Source: DATJFQ01 sp035492775 (lineage in GTDB: Bacteria > Acidobacteriota > Vicinamibacteria > Vicinamibacterales > 2-12-FULL-66-21). Taken from it: 64,000 nucleotides of DNA. A model generated the notes under the pieces. That model was not told where the DNA came from. It did no database searches and saw nothing but the letters and a program-made list of their open reading frames with translations. This document shows positions 28,153 through 35,306 of the stretch, in pieces; within the stretch, counting starts at the first letter, position 1; the number at the start of each line of letters is the position of its first letter. The translations under genes and the position numbers were made by a program. Where the stretch lies: NCBI GenBank assembly GCA_035492775.1, contig DATJIW010000087.1, positions 8,349 to 72,348 on the forward strand. Reading direction: 5' to 3'.

Positions 28153-28713
28153 CTACCCCGGTATCGAGCCGTCGAAGTACTTCGCGTAGTACAGCGTCTG
28201 ACACGCCGGGCACAGTCCGTGCGTGAAGGTGGCGTCCGATCGATTGCCGATGTACCCCTCCAGGCGCTCCCATTCACCCGCTTCGTTCCTGATGTTCTTG
28301 CAGTGCATGCAGATCGGCAGAAGTCCCTCGAGGGTTCGGACGTGCCGCTCGAGTTTCCGCTCGTGCTCGGCGAAGCGGTCGAACCACAGCGCGATCAGCA
28401 GGATGATCGTCGCGCGGACCGCCGTGACGACGAGCGGCGTCGTCATCTCGAAAGGCGGCGTTGCGCGGATGAAGAGCAGCGCGACATGCGCGAGCGGGAG
28501 CGCGATGGCCAGTGCGGCCGCCGGAGCCCGGCCGGAATACCAGGCGGCCAGCATCACGGGCAGCGCGTAGAACGTGGGAAACAGCGAATCGATGTGGAAC
28601 GCGTAATCGAGCGCGAGCAGGACCGCCGCGACGCCGAACCACCAGATTGGATGCAGCCGGACGGGTTGAAGCAGCCACCACGGTCGCGACAACCTTTCGC
28701 GTCCTTCGGGCAC
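28153..28713 (-). CDS. Membrane protein with C-terminal Cys-rich signalling-type domain
   Basis: 186 residues. Four hydrophobic helices fill residues 20-110 (WFGVAAVLLALDYAFHI, FYALPVMLAAWYSG, ALAIALPLAHVALLFI, ATIILLIALWF), then an amphipathic linker. The C-terminal part, LLPICMHCKNIRNEAGEW, a YI....SDATFTHGLCPAC motif, is the CxxCxKIR...FTHGxCPxC module often found at the end of PAS/GAF sensor proteins and histidine-kinase-like proteins; it carries four cysteines and could bind a metal. No kinase domain. Probably a sensor or an accessory of one. Confidence 0.7.
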   Translation of the reverse strand: MPEGRERLSRPWWLLQPVRLHPIWWFGVAAVLLALDYAFHIDSLFPTFYALPVMLAAWYSGRAPAAALAIALPLAHVALLFIRATPPFEMTTPLVVTAVRATIILLIALWFDRFAEHERKLERHVRTLEGLLPICMHCKNIRNEAGEWERLEGYIGNRSDATFTHGLCPACQTLYYAKYFDGSIPG

Positions 28714-28739
28714 GGCACAATTCTATAGCTGGCTGTGCT

Positions 28740-29414
28740 TCAACCGCCATGATGCGTTCGCATGTCGGACGACGGCGCGCCGAGATAGTTCAGGAACGCT
28801 CTCGTCAGTTCGCGCTTCAGGCCTGCATCCTCCGGCAGGAACTTATCCAGGGGCCCGGGCTGGATCGACACCACGATCACTTCGAACAAGGTGCCGATCA
28901 CCATCATCAACGCGACGGGAACGGCTGTCTTCGGATCCGGATGTCCGATTTCGGCCTTGTGCGCGAGGAACAGGTCGACAATTCGTTCGAACGCCGCCAC
29001 TTCGAGCCGCGTCGCTTTCCGCCAGAATGGCGTGTTGGCTCGTGTCTGCGAAAACTGACGCATCGCGCGCAGGAGAGGTGCGCTGGAGCGATACGACACC
29101 ACCATGCTGCCGATCAGCTGCTCGGTCAAGACTGCCAGCGGAACCCGACCGGCTGAAGCGACCGTCAGCCCGCTGACTTCGAGCCGTTCCGTCTGCCGCT
29201 CGAGAATGCGGAGAATGACGGCTTCGAGCAGCGCTTCCTTGTCTCGGAAGCGCCTATAGACCGCACCCGGCGTCATCCCGGCGTGCGCGGCAATGCGCGG
29301 GATCGTCGCGCCGTCCACGCCGTGCTGGCCGAGGACTTCGGCCGCCGCCTTGAGCAGCTTCCGGAGCGATTCGCGGCTTCGCGCCTGCTTGGGCGCAAGC
29401 GATTTGGCCCCCAT
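28740..29414 (-). CDS. TetR family transcriptional regulator
   Basis: 224 residues from ATG 29414 (MGAKSLAPKQARSRE). The ATG at 29444 would place the start inside the -35 box of the divergent MFS promoter, so the shorter form is preferred. HTH at about 15-55: SLRKLLKAAAEVLGQHG, TIPRIAAHAGMTPGAVYRRF, KEALLEAV. A C-terminal ligand-binding helical domain follows. It is divergent from the MFS exporter at 29491, with a palindromic operator between them, the classic TetR-efflux layout. Confidence 0.9.
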   Translation of the reverse strand: MGAKSLAPKQARSRESLRKLLKAAAEVLGQHGVDGATIPRIAAHAGMTPGAVYRRFRDKEALLEAVILRILERQTERLEVSGLTVASAGRVPLAVLTEQLIGSMVVSYRSSAPLLRAMRQFSQTRANTPFWRKATRLEVAAFERIVDLFLAHKAEIGHPDPKTAVPVALMMVIGTLFEVIVVSIQPGPLDKFLPEDAGLKRELTRAFLNYLGAPSSDMRTHHGG

Positions 29415-29437
29415 TTCCAGCGATTGTACGACGCCCC

Positions 29438-29466
29438 TTGACATTATGTAAATGTATATTTACATT
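29438..29466 (+). promoter_or_regulatory. MFS gene promoter with TetR operator
   Basis: TTGACA (29438-29443), 17 bases, TACATT (29461-29466). Between and overlapping them lies the palindrome TGTAAAT-GTAT-ATTTACA (29447-29464), so a bound TetR dimer would cover the spacer and -10 box. The region is strikingly AT-rich against its surroundings. The MFS start follows 24 bases after the -10 box with AGGAG well placed. Confidence 0.75.
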
Positions 29467-29490
29467 TACATTTATCTGAAAGGAGCCCAT

Positions 29491-30738
29491 ATGGCCGCAC
29501 TTCCCGCACGTCGTGAGCCCCCGCCGGTCGAACCGATCGCCCCCGCCCCGGTACATCCGCTCAGGAACCGCTGGTTCAGGCGTCTCTGGATCGGCTCGGC
29601 GATTTCCCTCCTCGGGGACCAGTTCTATCTGGTTGCCCTGCCGTGGGTGGTGCTCCAGATCACGGGCTCGGCGCTCGCGATGGGCACCATCCTGATGGCC
29701 GCCTCCATCCCGCGCGCGGTCCTGATGCTGATGGGCGGTGCCGTCGCCGATCGACGTTCGCCACGGCGCATCCTGCTCGCCACGGCATTCGGCCGCACCG
29801 TTGTCGTCGGCGCCGTCGGCGCGCTGCTGTGGTTTGGGGTACTCCAAACGTGGGAGCTGTACGTGCTGGGTGTCGCCTTCGGTATCGCCGATGCGTTTTC
29901 GCTGCCTGCCTCGTCAGCCTTCACGCCATTGATCGTCGGCCGCGAGCAACTCGTTGCTGCCAACTCGGTGATGCAGACGACGGCGCAGTTGACGACGATC
30001 GCAGGACCGGCGCCTGCGGGTCTGGTCATCAAGACGCTGGGCGCCGCGTGGGCATTCCTGATCGATGCGATCAGCTTTCTCTTCATCATTGCCGCCCTGT
30101 GGACGTTGCCCGACCCGCCACGAGCCGTCTCGAAGAAGAAGGCGCCGATGTGGCAATCGGTGATCGACGGCATTCAGTACGTCCGGCAGGACGGCGCCTT
30201 GTCGTCGTTGATACTGCTGGCGGCGATGCTCAACGTGTGCATCTCGGGACCGATGAGCGTCGGTCTCGCGTACATGGCCAAGACGCGATTCGGATCGCCG
30301 GCGGCATTCGGCTTTGCGGTGTCGGCGCTGGCTGCCGGGGGGCTTTTCGGCGCGCTCGGGGCCGGACTCGTGAACGTCAAACGCCGCGGCGTACTGCTGC
30401 TGGCCGCAAGCGCCGTCATTGGCGTGTGCCTGGGGGCGTGTGGGTTCGTGTATCACCTGGCGGCGATCGCCGCCTTGCTCGCGGTGATGGGCGCGTGCGC
30501 GACCGTCACGAACATTCACCTCGCGTCGTGGATTCAGGGACGGGTGGACGTCGCCGTGCGGGGCCGCGTGGTCAGCGTGTTGATGCTCTCGGCGGTCGGG
30601 TTGCAGCCGCTCTCTCTCGTGGGCGCCGGACTGCTTGCAGCGTGGAGCCTCACCGGCATGTTCCTGGTTGCAGCAGCCGCGCTGCTGACGGTGACCGTCG
30701 CCGGGGCGATGCGATCGTCCGTGCGCGCGATTGCATGA
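29491..30738 (+). CDS. MFS efflux transporter (MFS_3/EntS-like)
   Basis: 415 residues from ATG 29491 (AGGAG five bases upstream). Twelve predicted helices; signatures include WIGSAISLLGDQFYLVALPW, GAVADRRSPRRILLAT (the loop 2-3 motif) and NSVMQTTAQLTTIAGPAPAG, as in the enterobactin/macrolide exporter branch. It likely exports a small toxic or signal molecule and is controlled by the divergent TetR protein. It is convergent with the receiver protein at 30769. Confidence 0.9.
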   Translation: MAALPARREPPPVEPIAPAPVHPLRNRWFRRLWIGSAISLLGDQFYLVALPWVVLQITGSALAMGTILMAASIPRAVLMLMGGAVADRRSPRRILLATAFGRTVVVGAVGALLWFGVLQTWELYVLGVAFGIADAFSLPASSAFTPLIVGREQLVAANSVMQTTAQLTTIAGPAPAGLVIKTLGAAWAFLIDAISFLFIIAALWTLPDPPRAVSKKKAPMWQSVIDGIQYVRQDGALSSLILLAAMLNVCISGPMSVGLAYMAKTRFGSPAAFGFAVSALAAGGLFGALGAGLVNVKRRGVLLLAASAVIGVCLGACGFVYHLAAIAALLAVMGACATVTNIHLASWIQGRVDVAVRGRVVSVLMLSAVGLQPLSLVGAGLLAAWSLTGMFLVAAAALLTVTVAGAMRSSVRAIA

Positions 30739-30768
30739 ACGCGTACGCTCGCGCCGAACGCGCGGACC

Positions 30769-31281
30769 TCAGCCGCGCGGGAATGCCGCCGTGAGGACGG
30801 GAGCGACGTAGATCTCTCCCGCTGCCGCGCAGCGGATCGCGGCGACGACTTCCAGCAGCGCTGTCTCTTTCGCCAGGTAACCGCTGACCGGGAGCGACGC
30901 GACGCGTTCGACGACGCTTTGGCCCCAGTGCATCGTCATGATGACCGTCCGCGTGGGGCCTCCCTGTTCGGCCACCGCGCGCGCGATTTCGATACCGTCA
31001 AGAACAGGCATGCGCACATCGAGCACCGCAACGACAGGCGCAAGCCGACGGATCGCGTCGAGCGCGGCCGCGCCGTCGCCGACAGACGCTACGACGCACA
31101 TGTCGCTTTCGGCCTGAATCACGTCCGCCAGGGCTTGACGAAATCCGGAGTGATCGTCCGCAATGACTACGGAGATGCGAGCGATGCGGTCCTCATCGTT
31201 GTAAGTGTGACGCGGGGCTCGCGTCGCCGGGGCACGATCAACGCACGTTTCCCCGCCGGAAACGCACGTCCTCATGCGCAT
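30769..31281 (-). CDS. Receiver-only response regulator
   Basis: 170 residues with an uncertain start; the recognisable domain begins at ARISVVIADDHSGFRQAL, and the Arg-rich leader before it may not be translated. The receiver has the acidic pair (ADDH), AVLDVRMPVLDG phospho-acceptor, the Thr of VIMTMHW and the Lys of GYLAKET. The sequence matches the NarL group, yet the gene stops at AAFPRG about 10 residues after the receiver, where a NarL protein would continue with a linker and LuxR HTH. It is either a truncated NarL protein or a stand-alone receiver. Confidence 0.75.
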   Translation of the reverse strand: MRMRTCVSGGETCVDRAPATRAPRHTYNDEDRIARISVVIADDHSGFRQALADVIQAESDMCVVASVGDGAAALDAIRRLAPVVAVLDVRMPVLDGIEIARAVAEQGGPTRTVIMTMHWGQSVVERVASLPVSGYLAKETALLEVVAAIRCAAAGEIYVAPVLTAAFPRG

Positions 31282-31435
31282 ACGCACTCGCAGACGACGG
31301 CTGGCGGACGACTGCGATGACTCAGCGGCGAGAGACGGCGACAATGCCGCCGCTGCCGGAACCGGCCCGATACCGCGCCGCTTTTACGCTATTGCAGCTG
31401 AAACGCGGCAGTCCGAAGCTTATGATCTAGGCTGC

Positions 31436-32662
31436 ATGTCCTCCATTGAGCAGAAGTTCGCAAAGCTCGGCACCGATCACGCCCCGGGCCAGGAAGTGCG
31501 GCAGGGCGACGCCCTGGACACGGCGCTCCGTGGGGAGCCGCTGCCCGGCGTGCCCGTCGATTTTTCGCATGGAGATGTCAACGAAACAGCGTTCGGCCCC
31601 GCGCCGGGCGCGCTCGAGGAGTTCGTCGAAGGCGTGCACCGCGGCGGGCCGCAGGCGTACACCGAATACCGCGGCGCCGCGGAGCTCCGGGATCGGCTGG
31701 CCGAAAGATTGGCGACGTTCACCGGACGTCCGGTCTCGTCCCAGCGCGAGCTGATCATCACGCCCGGGACACAAGGCGCGCTGTTTCTCGCCATCGGCGC
31801 CACCGTTACCGCCGGGGACCGCGTGGCGATCGTGCGGCCCGACTACTTTGCGAATCGCAAGCTCGTCGAGTTTCTCGGCGCCGAGATCGCGCCTGTGCGG
31901 CTCGACTATCTCGGCCACACTGATCGAGCGGGGATCGATCTCGATCACCTCGAAAGCGTTTTCAAGTCCGGCGTCAGGACGTTCCTCTTCTCCAACCCGA
32001 ACAACCCCGTCGGCGTGATCTACTCGTCGCTCGAGATTGCGAGCATCGCGGAACTGGCTGCGAAGTACCGCGCCACGGTGATCGTCGACGAACTCTACTC
32101 GCGGCTGCTGTATTCGGGGCAGACCTACACGCATCTGCGCGCGGCGGCAGCGGCGGACGTCGACGGGATTGTGACGATCATGGGACCGTCGAAGACCGAA
32201 TCGCTCAGCGGCTACCGGCTGGGCGTGGCGTTTGGCGCCGCGCATCTCATCGACCGCATGGAGAAGCTCCAGGCCATCGTCTCGCTGCGTGCGCCGGGCT
32301 ATTCGCAGGCGGTGCTACGCGGCTGGTTCGAGGAACCGGAGGGCTGGATGGCCGAGCGCACGGCACAACATCAGGCCATCCGCGATGACCTCCTGCGGAT
32401 CTTCCGGAGCGTACCGGGTCTCGCCATCCGTACTCCGGAGGCAGGCAGCTACCTCTTTCCGCGATTGCCACAGCTCTCGGTGTCGCTCCACGATTTCGTC
32501 CGTGCGCTGCGCGTGCAGGCCGCAGTGACCGTCACGCCGGGCACGGAGTTCAGTCCCGATGCGACCGACAGCATCCGTCTCAATTTCTCGCAGAATCACG
32601 CCGCGGCCGTCCAGGCCGTCGAGCGCCTCGCGCAGATGATCGCGCGCTACAGCACCGCATGA
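31436..32662 (+). CDS. PLP-dependent class I/II aminotransferase
   Basis: 408 residues from ATG 31436. Fold type I: GGPQAYTEYRGAAELRDRLA at the N-terminal region, ITPGTQGALFLAIGATV, FLFSNPNNPVGVIYS, VIVDELYSRLLYSG, MGPSKTESLSGYRLGV (Lys that binds PLP) and IRLNFSQ near the C-terminus (Arg for the alpha-carboxylate). Substrate unknown. TATGAT lies only 9 bases before the start, so the mRNA may have almost no leader. It overlaps the RidA gene by four bases. Confidence 0.88.
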   Translation: MSSIEQKFAKLGTDHAPGQEVRQGDALDTALRGEPLPGVPVDFSHGDVNETAFGPAPGALEEFVEGVHRGGPQAYTEYRGAAELRDRLAERLATFTGRPVSSQRELIITPGTQGALFLAIGATVTAGDRVAIVRPDYFANRKLVEFLGAEIAPVRLDYLGHTDRAGIDLDHLESVFKSGVRTFLFSNPNNPVGVIYSSLEIASIAELAAKYRATVIVDELYSRLLYSGQTYTHLRAAAAADVDGIVTIMGPSKTESLSGYRLGVAFGAAHLIDRMEKLQAIVSLRAPGYSQAVLRGWFEEPEGWMAERTAQHQAIRDDLLRIFRSVPGLAIRTPEAGSYLFPRLPQLSVSLHDFVRALRVQAAVTVTPGTEFSPDATDSIRLNFSQNHAAAVQAVERLAQMIARYSTA

Positions 32663-33036
32663 CCCGAACGCCGTTCACCAGTGACAAGACACCGCCGCCG
32701 GCTGGCGCGTACAGCGTGGCCATGGAAGCGGGCGGCCTCGTGTTTCTCGCCGGCCAGACGCCGCGCGACCGCGACAACGTCCGTCACGGCGACAAGCCTT
32801 TCGCGGTGCAAGCCCGGATGGCGCTCGACAACCTCGAGGCCGCGGCCAACGCGGCGGGACTGTCGCTCAAGGACGCCGTCCGCGTCGGTGTTTTTCTCCG
32901 AAACCCGGCGGACGCGACGGAGTTCGACGCGATCTACCGCGAGTACCTGTCGGAGCCGTTTCCGGTCCGAACGCTGACGCAGTCGAACCTCCCCGGGTTC
33001 GACATCGAGGTCGAGGCGGTGCTGGCCCGGCGGTGA
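32659..33036 (+). CDS. RidA/YjgF family enamine/imine deaminase
   Basis: 125 residues, the family's usual size; its ATG overlaps the aminotransferase stop (ATGA). The conserved PFPVRTLTQSNLPG region has the arginine that binds the substrate carboxylate, and the DIEVEAVLA strand is at the C-terminus. RidA proteins destroy reactive enamines released by PLP enzymes, which fits translational coupling to the aminotransferase upstream. Confidence 0.9.
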   Translation: MTRTPFTSDKTPPPAGAYSVAMEAGGLVFLAGQTPRDRDNVRHGDKPFAVQARMALDNLEAAANAAGLSLKDAVRVGVFLRNPADATEFDAIYREYLSEPFPVRTLTQSNLPGFDIEVEAVLARR

Positions 33037-33168
33037 CGCTGGAAACGTTTCCGCACACCATGCGCGACGGCTGCATATGAGGAGAGCTGTGATACGCTGG
33101 TGGTCCTTCCTGAGCTTCCGGCTACGGCGATCAGCCGCCAGCCTCACTAAGGCACCGGTCGCGATCAC

Positions 33169-33462
33169 GTGAGCCGGACTGGCGCATCGCATCTGCCGAC
33201 AATGATGAACACCAACGCCGCTGATGAGAGACCGATGGAAGCGATGAGTACGCGCATGGTGTCGCTGGTCCACTTGCAATCCGACCGCGAGCACTCCTGC
33301 GCGGTCTGCCGCGCGCGGTTCGTGCCGTCGGAAGACTCGGGTTCGCGCGTGTTGTCGATCGAAACGCCTGGCGACGAGCCGTTCAGCGCGCTCATGTGCG
33401 GCGGGTGCCACTCGAAATGGTCGCATGGAAAAACCGTGACACTTCATCGCACGGCGATGTGA
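33169..33462 (+). CDS. Small CxxC/CxxC zinc-ribbon-like protein
   Basis: 97 residues from GTG 33169; ATG 33202 or 33235 may be the true start. The folded part looks like a zinc site: HSCAVCRARFVPS and ALMCGGCHSKWSHG, two CxxC knuckles about 35 residues apart. No known family recognised. It lies 20 bases upstream of a second small zinc-ribbon gene and in the same direction as the aminotransferase-RidA pair. Confidence 0.55.
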   Translation: MSRTGASHLPTMMNTNAADERPMEAMSTRMVSLVHLQSDREHSCAVCRARFVPSEDSGSRVLSIETPGDEPFSALMCGGCHSKWSHGKTVTLHRTAM

Positions 33463-33482
33463 ACCAGCGAGACGAGATCACT

Positions 33483-33662
33483 ATGTGGGAATCACGATTC
33501 GAGGAAAAAGTGCTGCGGCCGGCCAGCTGCCCCTACTGTAAGGGCCGCGGCGTCGACACGCTCGCGAAGATCGTCACCGCGCAAACACTCTGGCGCTGCC
33601 GCGTCTGCGATCGGACCTGGACGATCGAGAGTCTGAACACACCCCGCGCGCCTCGCCCGTAA
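33483..33662 (+). CDS. Small zinc-ribbon protein
   Basis: 59 residues from ATG 33483. One zinc ribbon: ASCPYCKGRGVDT at residues 14-26 and LWRCRVCDRTW at 36-46, a compact CPxC-CxxC arrangement typical of nucleic-acid or protein-binding ribbons. Function unknown. Probably co-transcribed with the CxxC protein just upstream. Confidence 0.65.
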   Translation: MWESRFEEKVLRPASCPYCKGRGVDTLAKIVTAQTLWRCRVCDRTWTIESLNTPRAPRP

Positions 33663-33794
33663 CTCCCCTCCGACCTGCCTGACGCTGCGGCATGGTGCCG
33701 CGATGTGGTACCCGACGGCTGAACGCCGTTGGGCAAGCGCCGTACAGCAGGGAATCCGGACGCCTTCGACCCATGGTTATATCGAGGTATTACC

Positions 33795-33955
33795 ATGCCC
33801 ACCATTACTGTGAAGCTCGAAAAACAGCGTGCCGATCGCCTCGCTCGCTGGGCCAGACGCCGCAAGGTGCCAAGTCCGATGTGATCCGCGCATTGATCGA
33901 CCGGGCAGGTCTCATCGAATCCGGGGACGACCTGATTGACCCGTCGATTCCTGGC
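33795..33955 (+). pseudogene. Frameshifted ribbon-helix-helix antitoxin
   Basis: ATG 33795 with GAGG seven bases upstream opens MPTITVKLEKQRADRLARWA and RRRKVP, a ribbon-helix-helix N-terminus, and then stops after 29 codons. Shifting frame at about 33868 restores KSDVIRALIDRAGLIESGDD and LIDPSIPGIAS, the expected continuation, so one base has been lost. Antitoxins of this kind sit directly upstream of a PIN toxin, and remains of one follow. Confidence 0.7.
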
Positions 33956-33966
33956 ATCGCTTCGCG

Positions 33967-34245
33967 GCCGTTCGCTCGTCGTCTCGATCGCGGGTGTGGA
34001 GGAGGTGCTCGAGGGGCGCTCGATGAAGCGGCGGCGCTGGCGTCGCTGCAGAGGTTCACGATCCAGGGCGTACACCTCGCGCAAGCGCGACGGTGCGCGC
34101 TGATCCAGCGTCGCCCGCCGGCGGCGACCGGGTCAGAATGACGCGTGGCTCGTGGCTACCGGCGAGTCGATCAACGCCGATGTCGTGGGAGCGGACTCGC
34201 GCAGCATTCGAGCGTTTGGGTGCGCGGTATCTTCGGTTCCGCTAG
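33967..34245 (+). pseudogene. PIN-domain toxin remnant
   Basis: Pieces of a PIN (VapC-like) protein appear in changing frames: RSLVVSIAGVEEVLEG (from about 33969), then DEAAALASLQRFTIQGVHLA, then QNDAWLVATGESINADVVGAD (from 34134), and finally FERLGARYLRFR ending at TAG 34243-34245. QNDAWLVAT is the PIN motif with the third acidic residue. The N-terminal third with the first Asp is missing, joined to the antitoxin end. At least two further frameshifts are needed, so the toxin is dead. Confidence 0.65.
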
Positions 34246-34411
34246 AGGCGCTCATGCCAGGCGGCCGCGGCGCTCCTCGTTCGCGAGCGCCTCGCCGCCA
34301 GCAGAAGCCTGGTCGCATCGTGACGATCATGGGGCCGTCGAGGACCGGGACCGCAGGGTTGGGTGCGAGGCCGCGTCCTCTCGGCGTGATCGAGCCGCGC
34401 AGTACGGCCTG

Positions 34412-34876
34412 CTATTGTCTCTCGTATACCGCGACGCTCGTGAGTTGCTTTCCGGCCGCGTCGGTCATGTGAGTAGTCAGCGTGCGCATGTTGCTGTCGG
34501 CGGAGAATTTCAAAGTACCAGTCAGAACCGCCTTGCCGTCCTTCTTGTTGGTCAGCGCATAGTGACCGGGGCTGACGAGCTTGAGCGATCGGGTGTCAGC
34601 CGATGGATCGCCGGTGATCGGGTAATCCTTACCATCGAATTTGCCGGTCCACTCGTTGTGTGCGGGCTTGCCGGTGCCGTCCACGCCGTCCACCACGCAT
34701 TTGTAGCCGTCGGCGACCACCGTGTACACGACGGTCAGGTTCTTGGCCGTGCCCGCGGCGAAGTTTGATTTCGCCTCATCGAGTTTCCACGAGCCCACAT
34801 TCGGGTCCGCCGCGAAGGCGGCGGCCACCGCAGTCAGACCAAAGACCGCGGTAAGGGCCATCTTCTTTGCATTCAT
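34412..34876 (-). CDS. Secreted small hypothetical protein
   Basis: 154 residues from ATG 34876 (GGGAG eight bases upstream). Signal peptide MNAKKMALTAVFGLTAVAAAFAA; mature part begins DPNVGSWKLDEAKSNF and runs through beta strands (KNLTVVYTVVADGYKCVVDG, GKFDGKDYPITGDPSADTRS, VLTGTLKFSADSN). The pattern recalls lipocalin-like secreted proteins that are abundant in Acidobacteriota, but no ligand or enzyme motif is seen. Single gene. Confidence 0.75.
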   Translation of the reverse strand: MNAKKMALTAVFGLTAVAAAFAADPNVGSWKLDEAKSNFAAGTAKNLTVVYTVVADGYKCVVDGVDGTGKPAHNEWTGKFDGKDYPITGDPSADTRSLKLVSPGHYALTNKKDGKAVLTGTLKFSADSNMRTLTTHMTDAAGKQLTSVAVYERQ

Positions 34877-35306
34877 GCTTATTTCTCCCATCACAAACAT
34901 CTGACTTGGCCGACGAGCGGCACCAATACATCCACCTTCTGCATCGATCCCGTGGTGTCTCGCAACTGGAACCGCGACCCAGGAGCCCACGATGGTGACA
35001 GATCCACGTCTGGAGTAAGTGTCCACTAGTGCACACACAGCAACGATCGCTACTTGGGCTGTTGACGCCATCGCGGCACTGTTGCCGGGGTTTCGTCGAT
35101 TCCGAACGTCATCGACGGATTTGCTCGACCAACCAGTCGATATGACGCCAGCCGACGCGGCACGCCTCGTGCGAGCCGGCGTCGCTGTTGCTCCCATCGC
35201 TGCCACGCTCAGGTGTGGGGTTCAGCCGGTCGCATTCGTGCAGACGCGACAGCTGCGCGACCGTTCGAAACGGCTGTGAGAGTCACCTTTCCCGAACGAG
35301 GCGGTC
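34877..35306. other. 430-base non-coding gap
   Basis: No convincing gene. A plus-strand frame of 86 codons at 35019-35279 has no ribosome-binding site and no recognisable family. The 8-base palindrome CACTAGTG near 35022 is the only site of note. GAGG lies close before the oxidase start at 35307. Confidence 0.5.

Noticed and set aside
35019..35279. 86-codon plus-strand frame before the multicopper oxidase
   Set aside because: No ribosome-binding site, no recognisable domain, and unremarkable composition.
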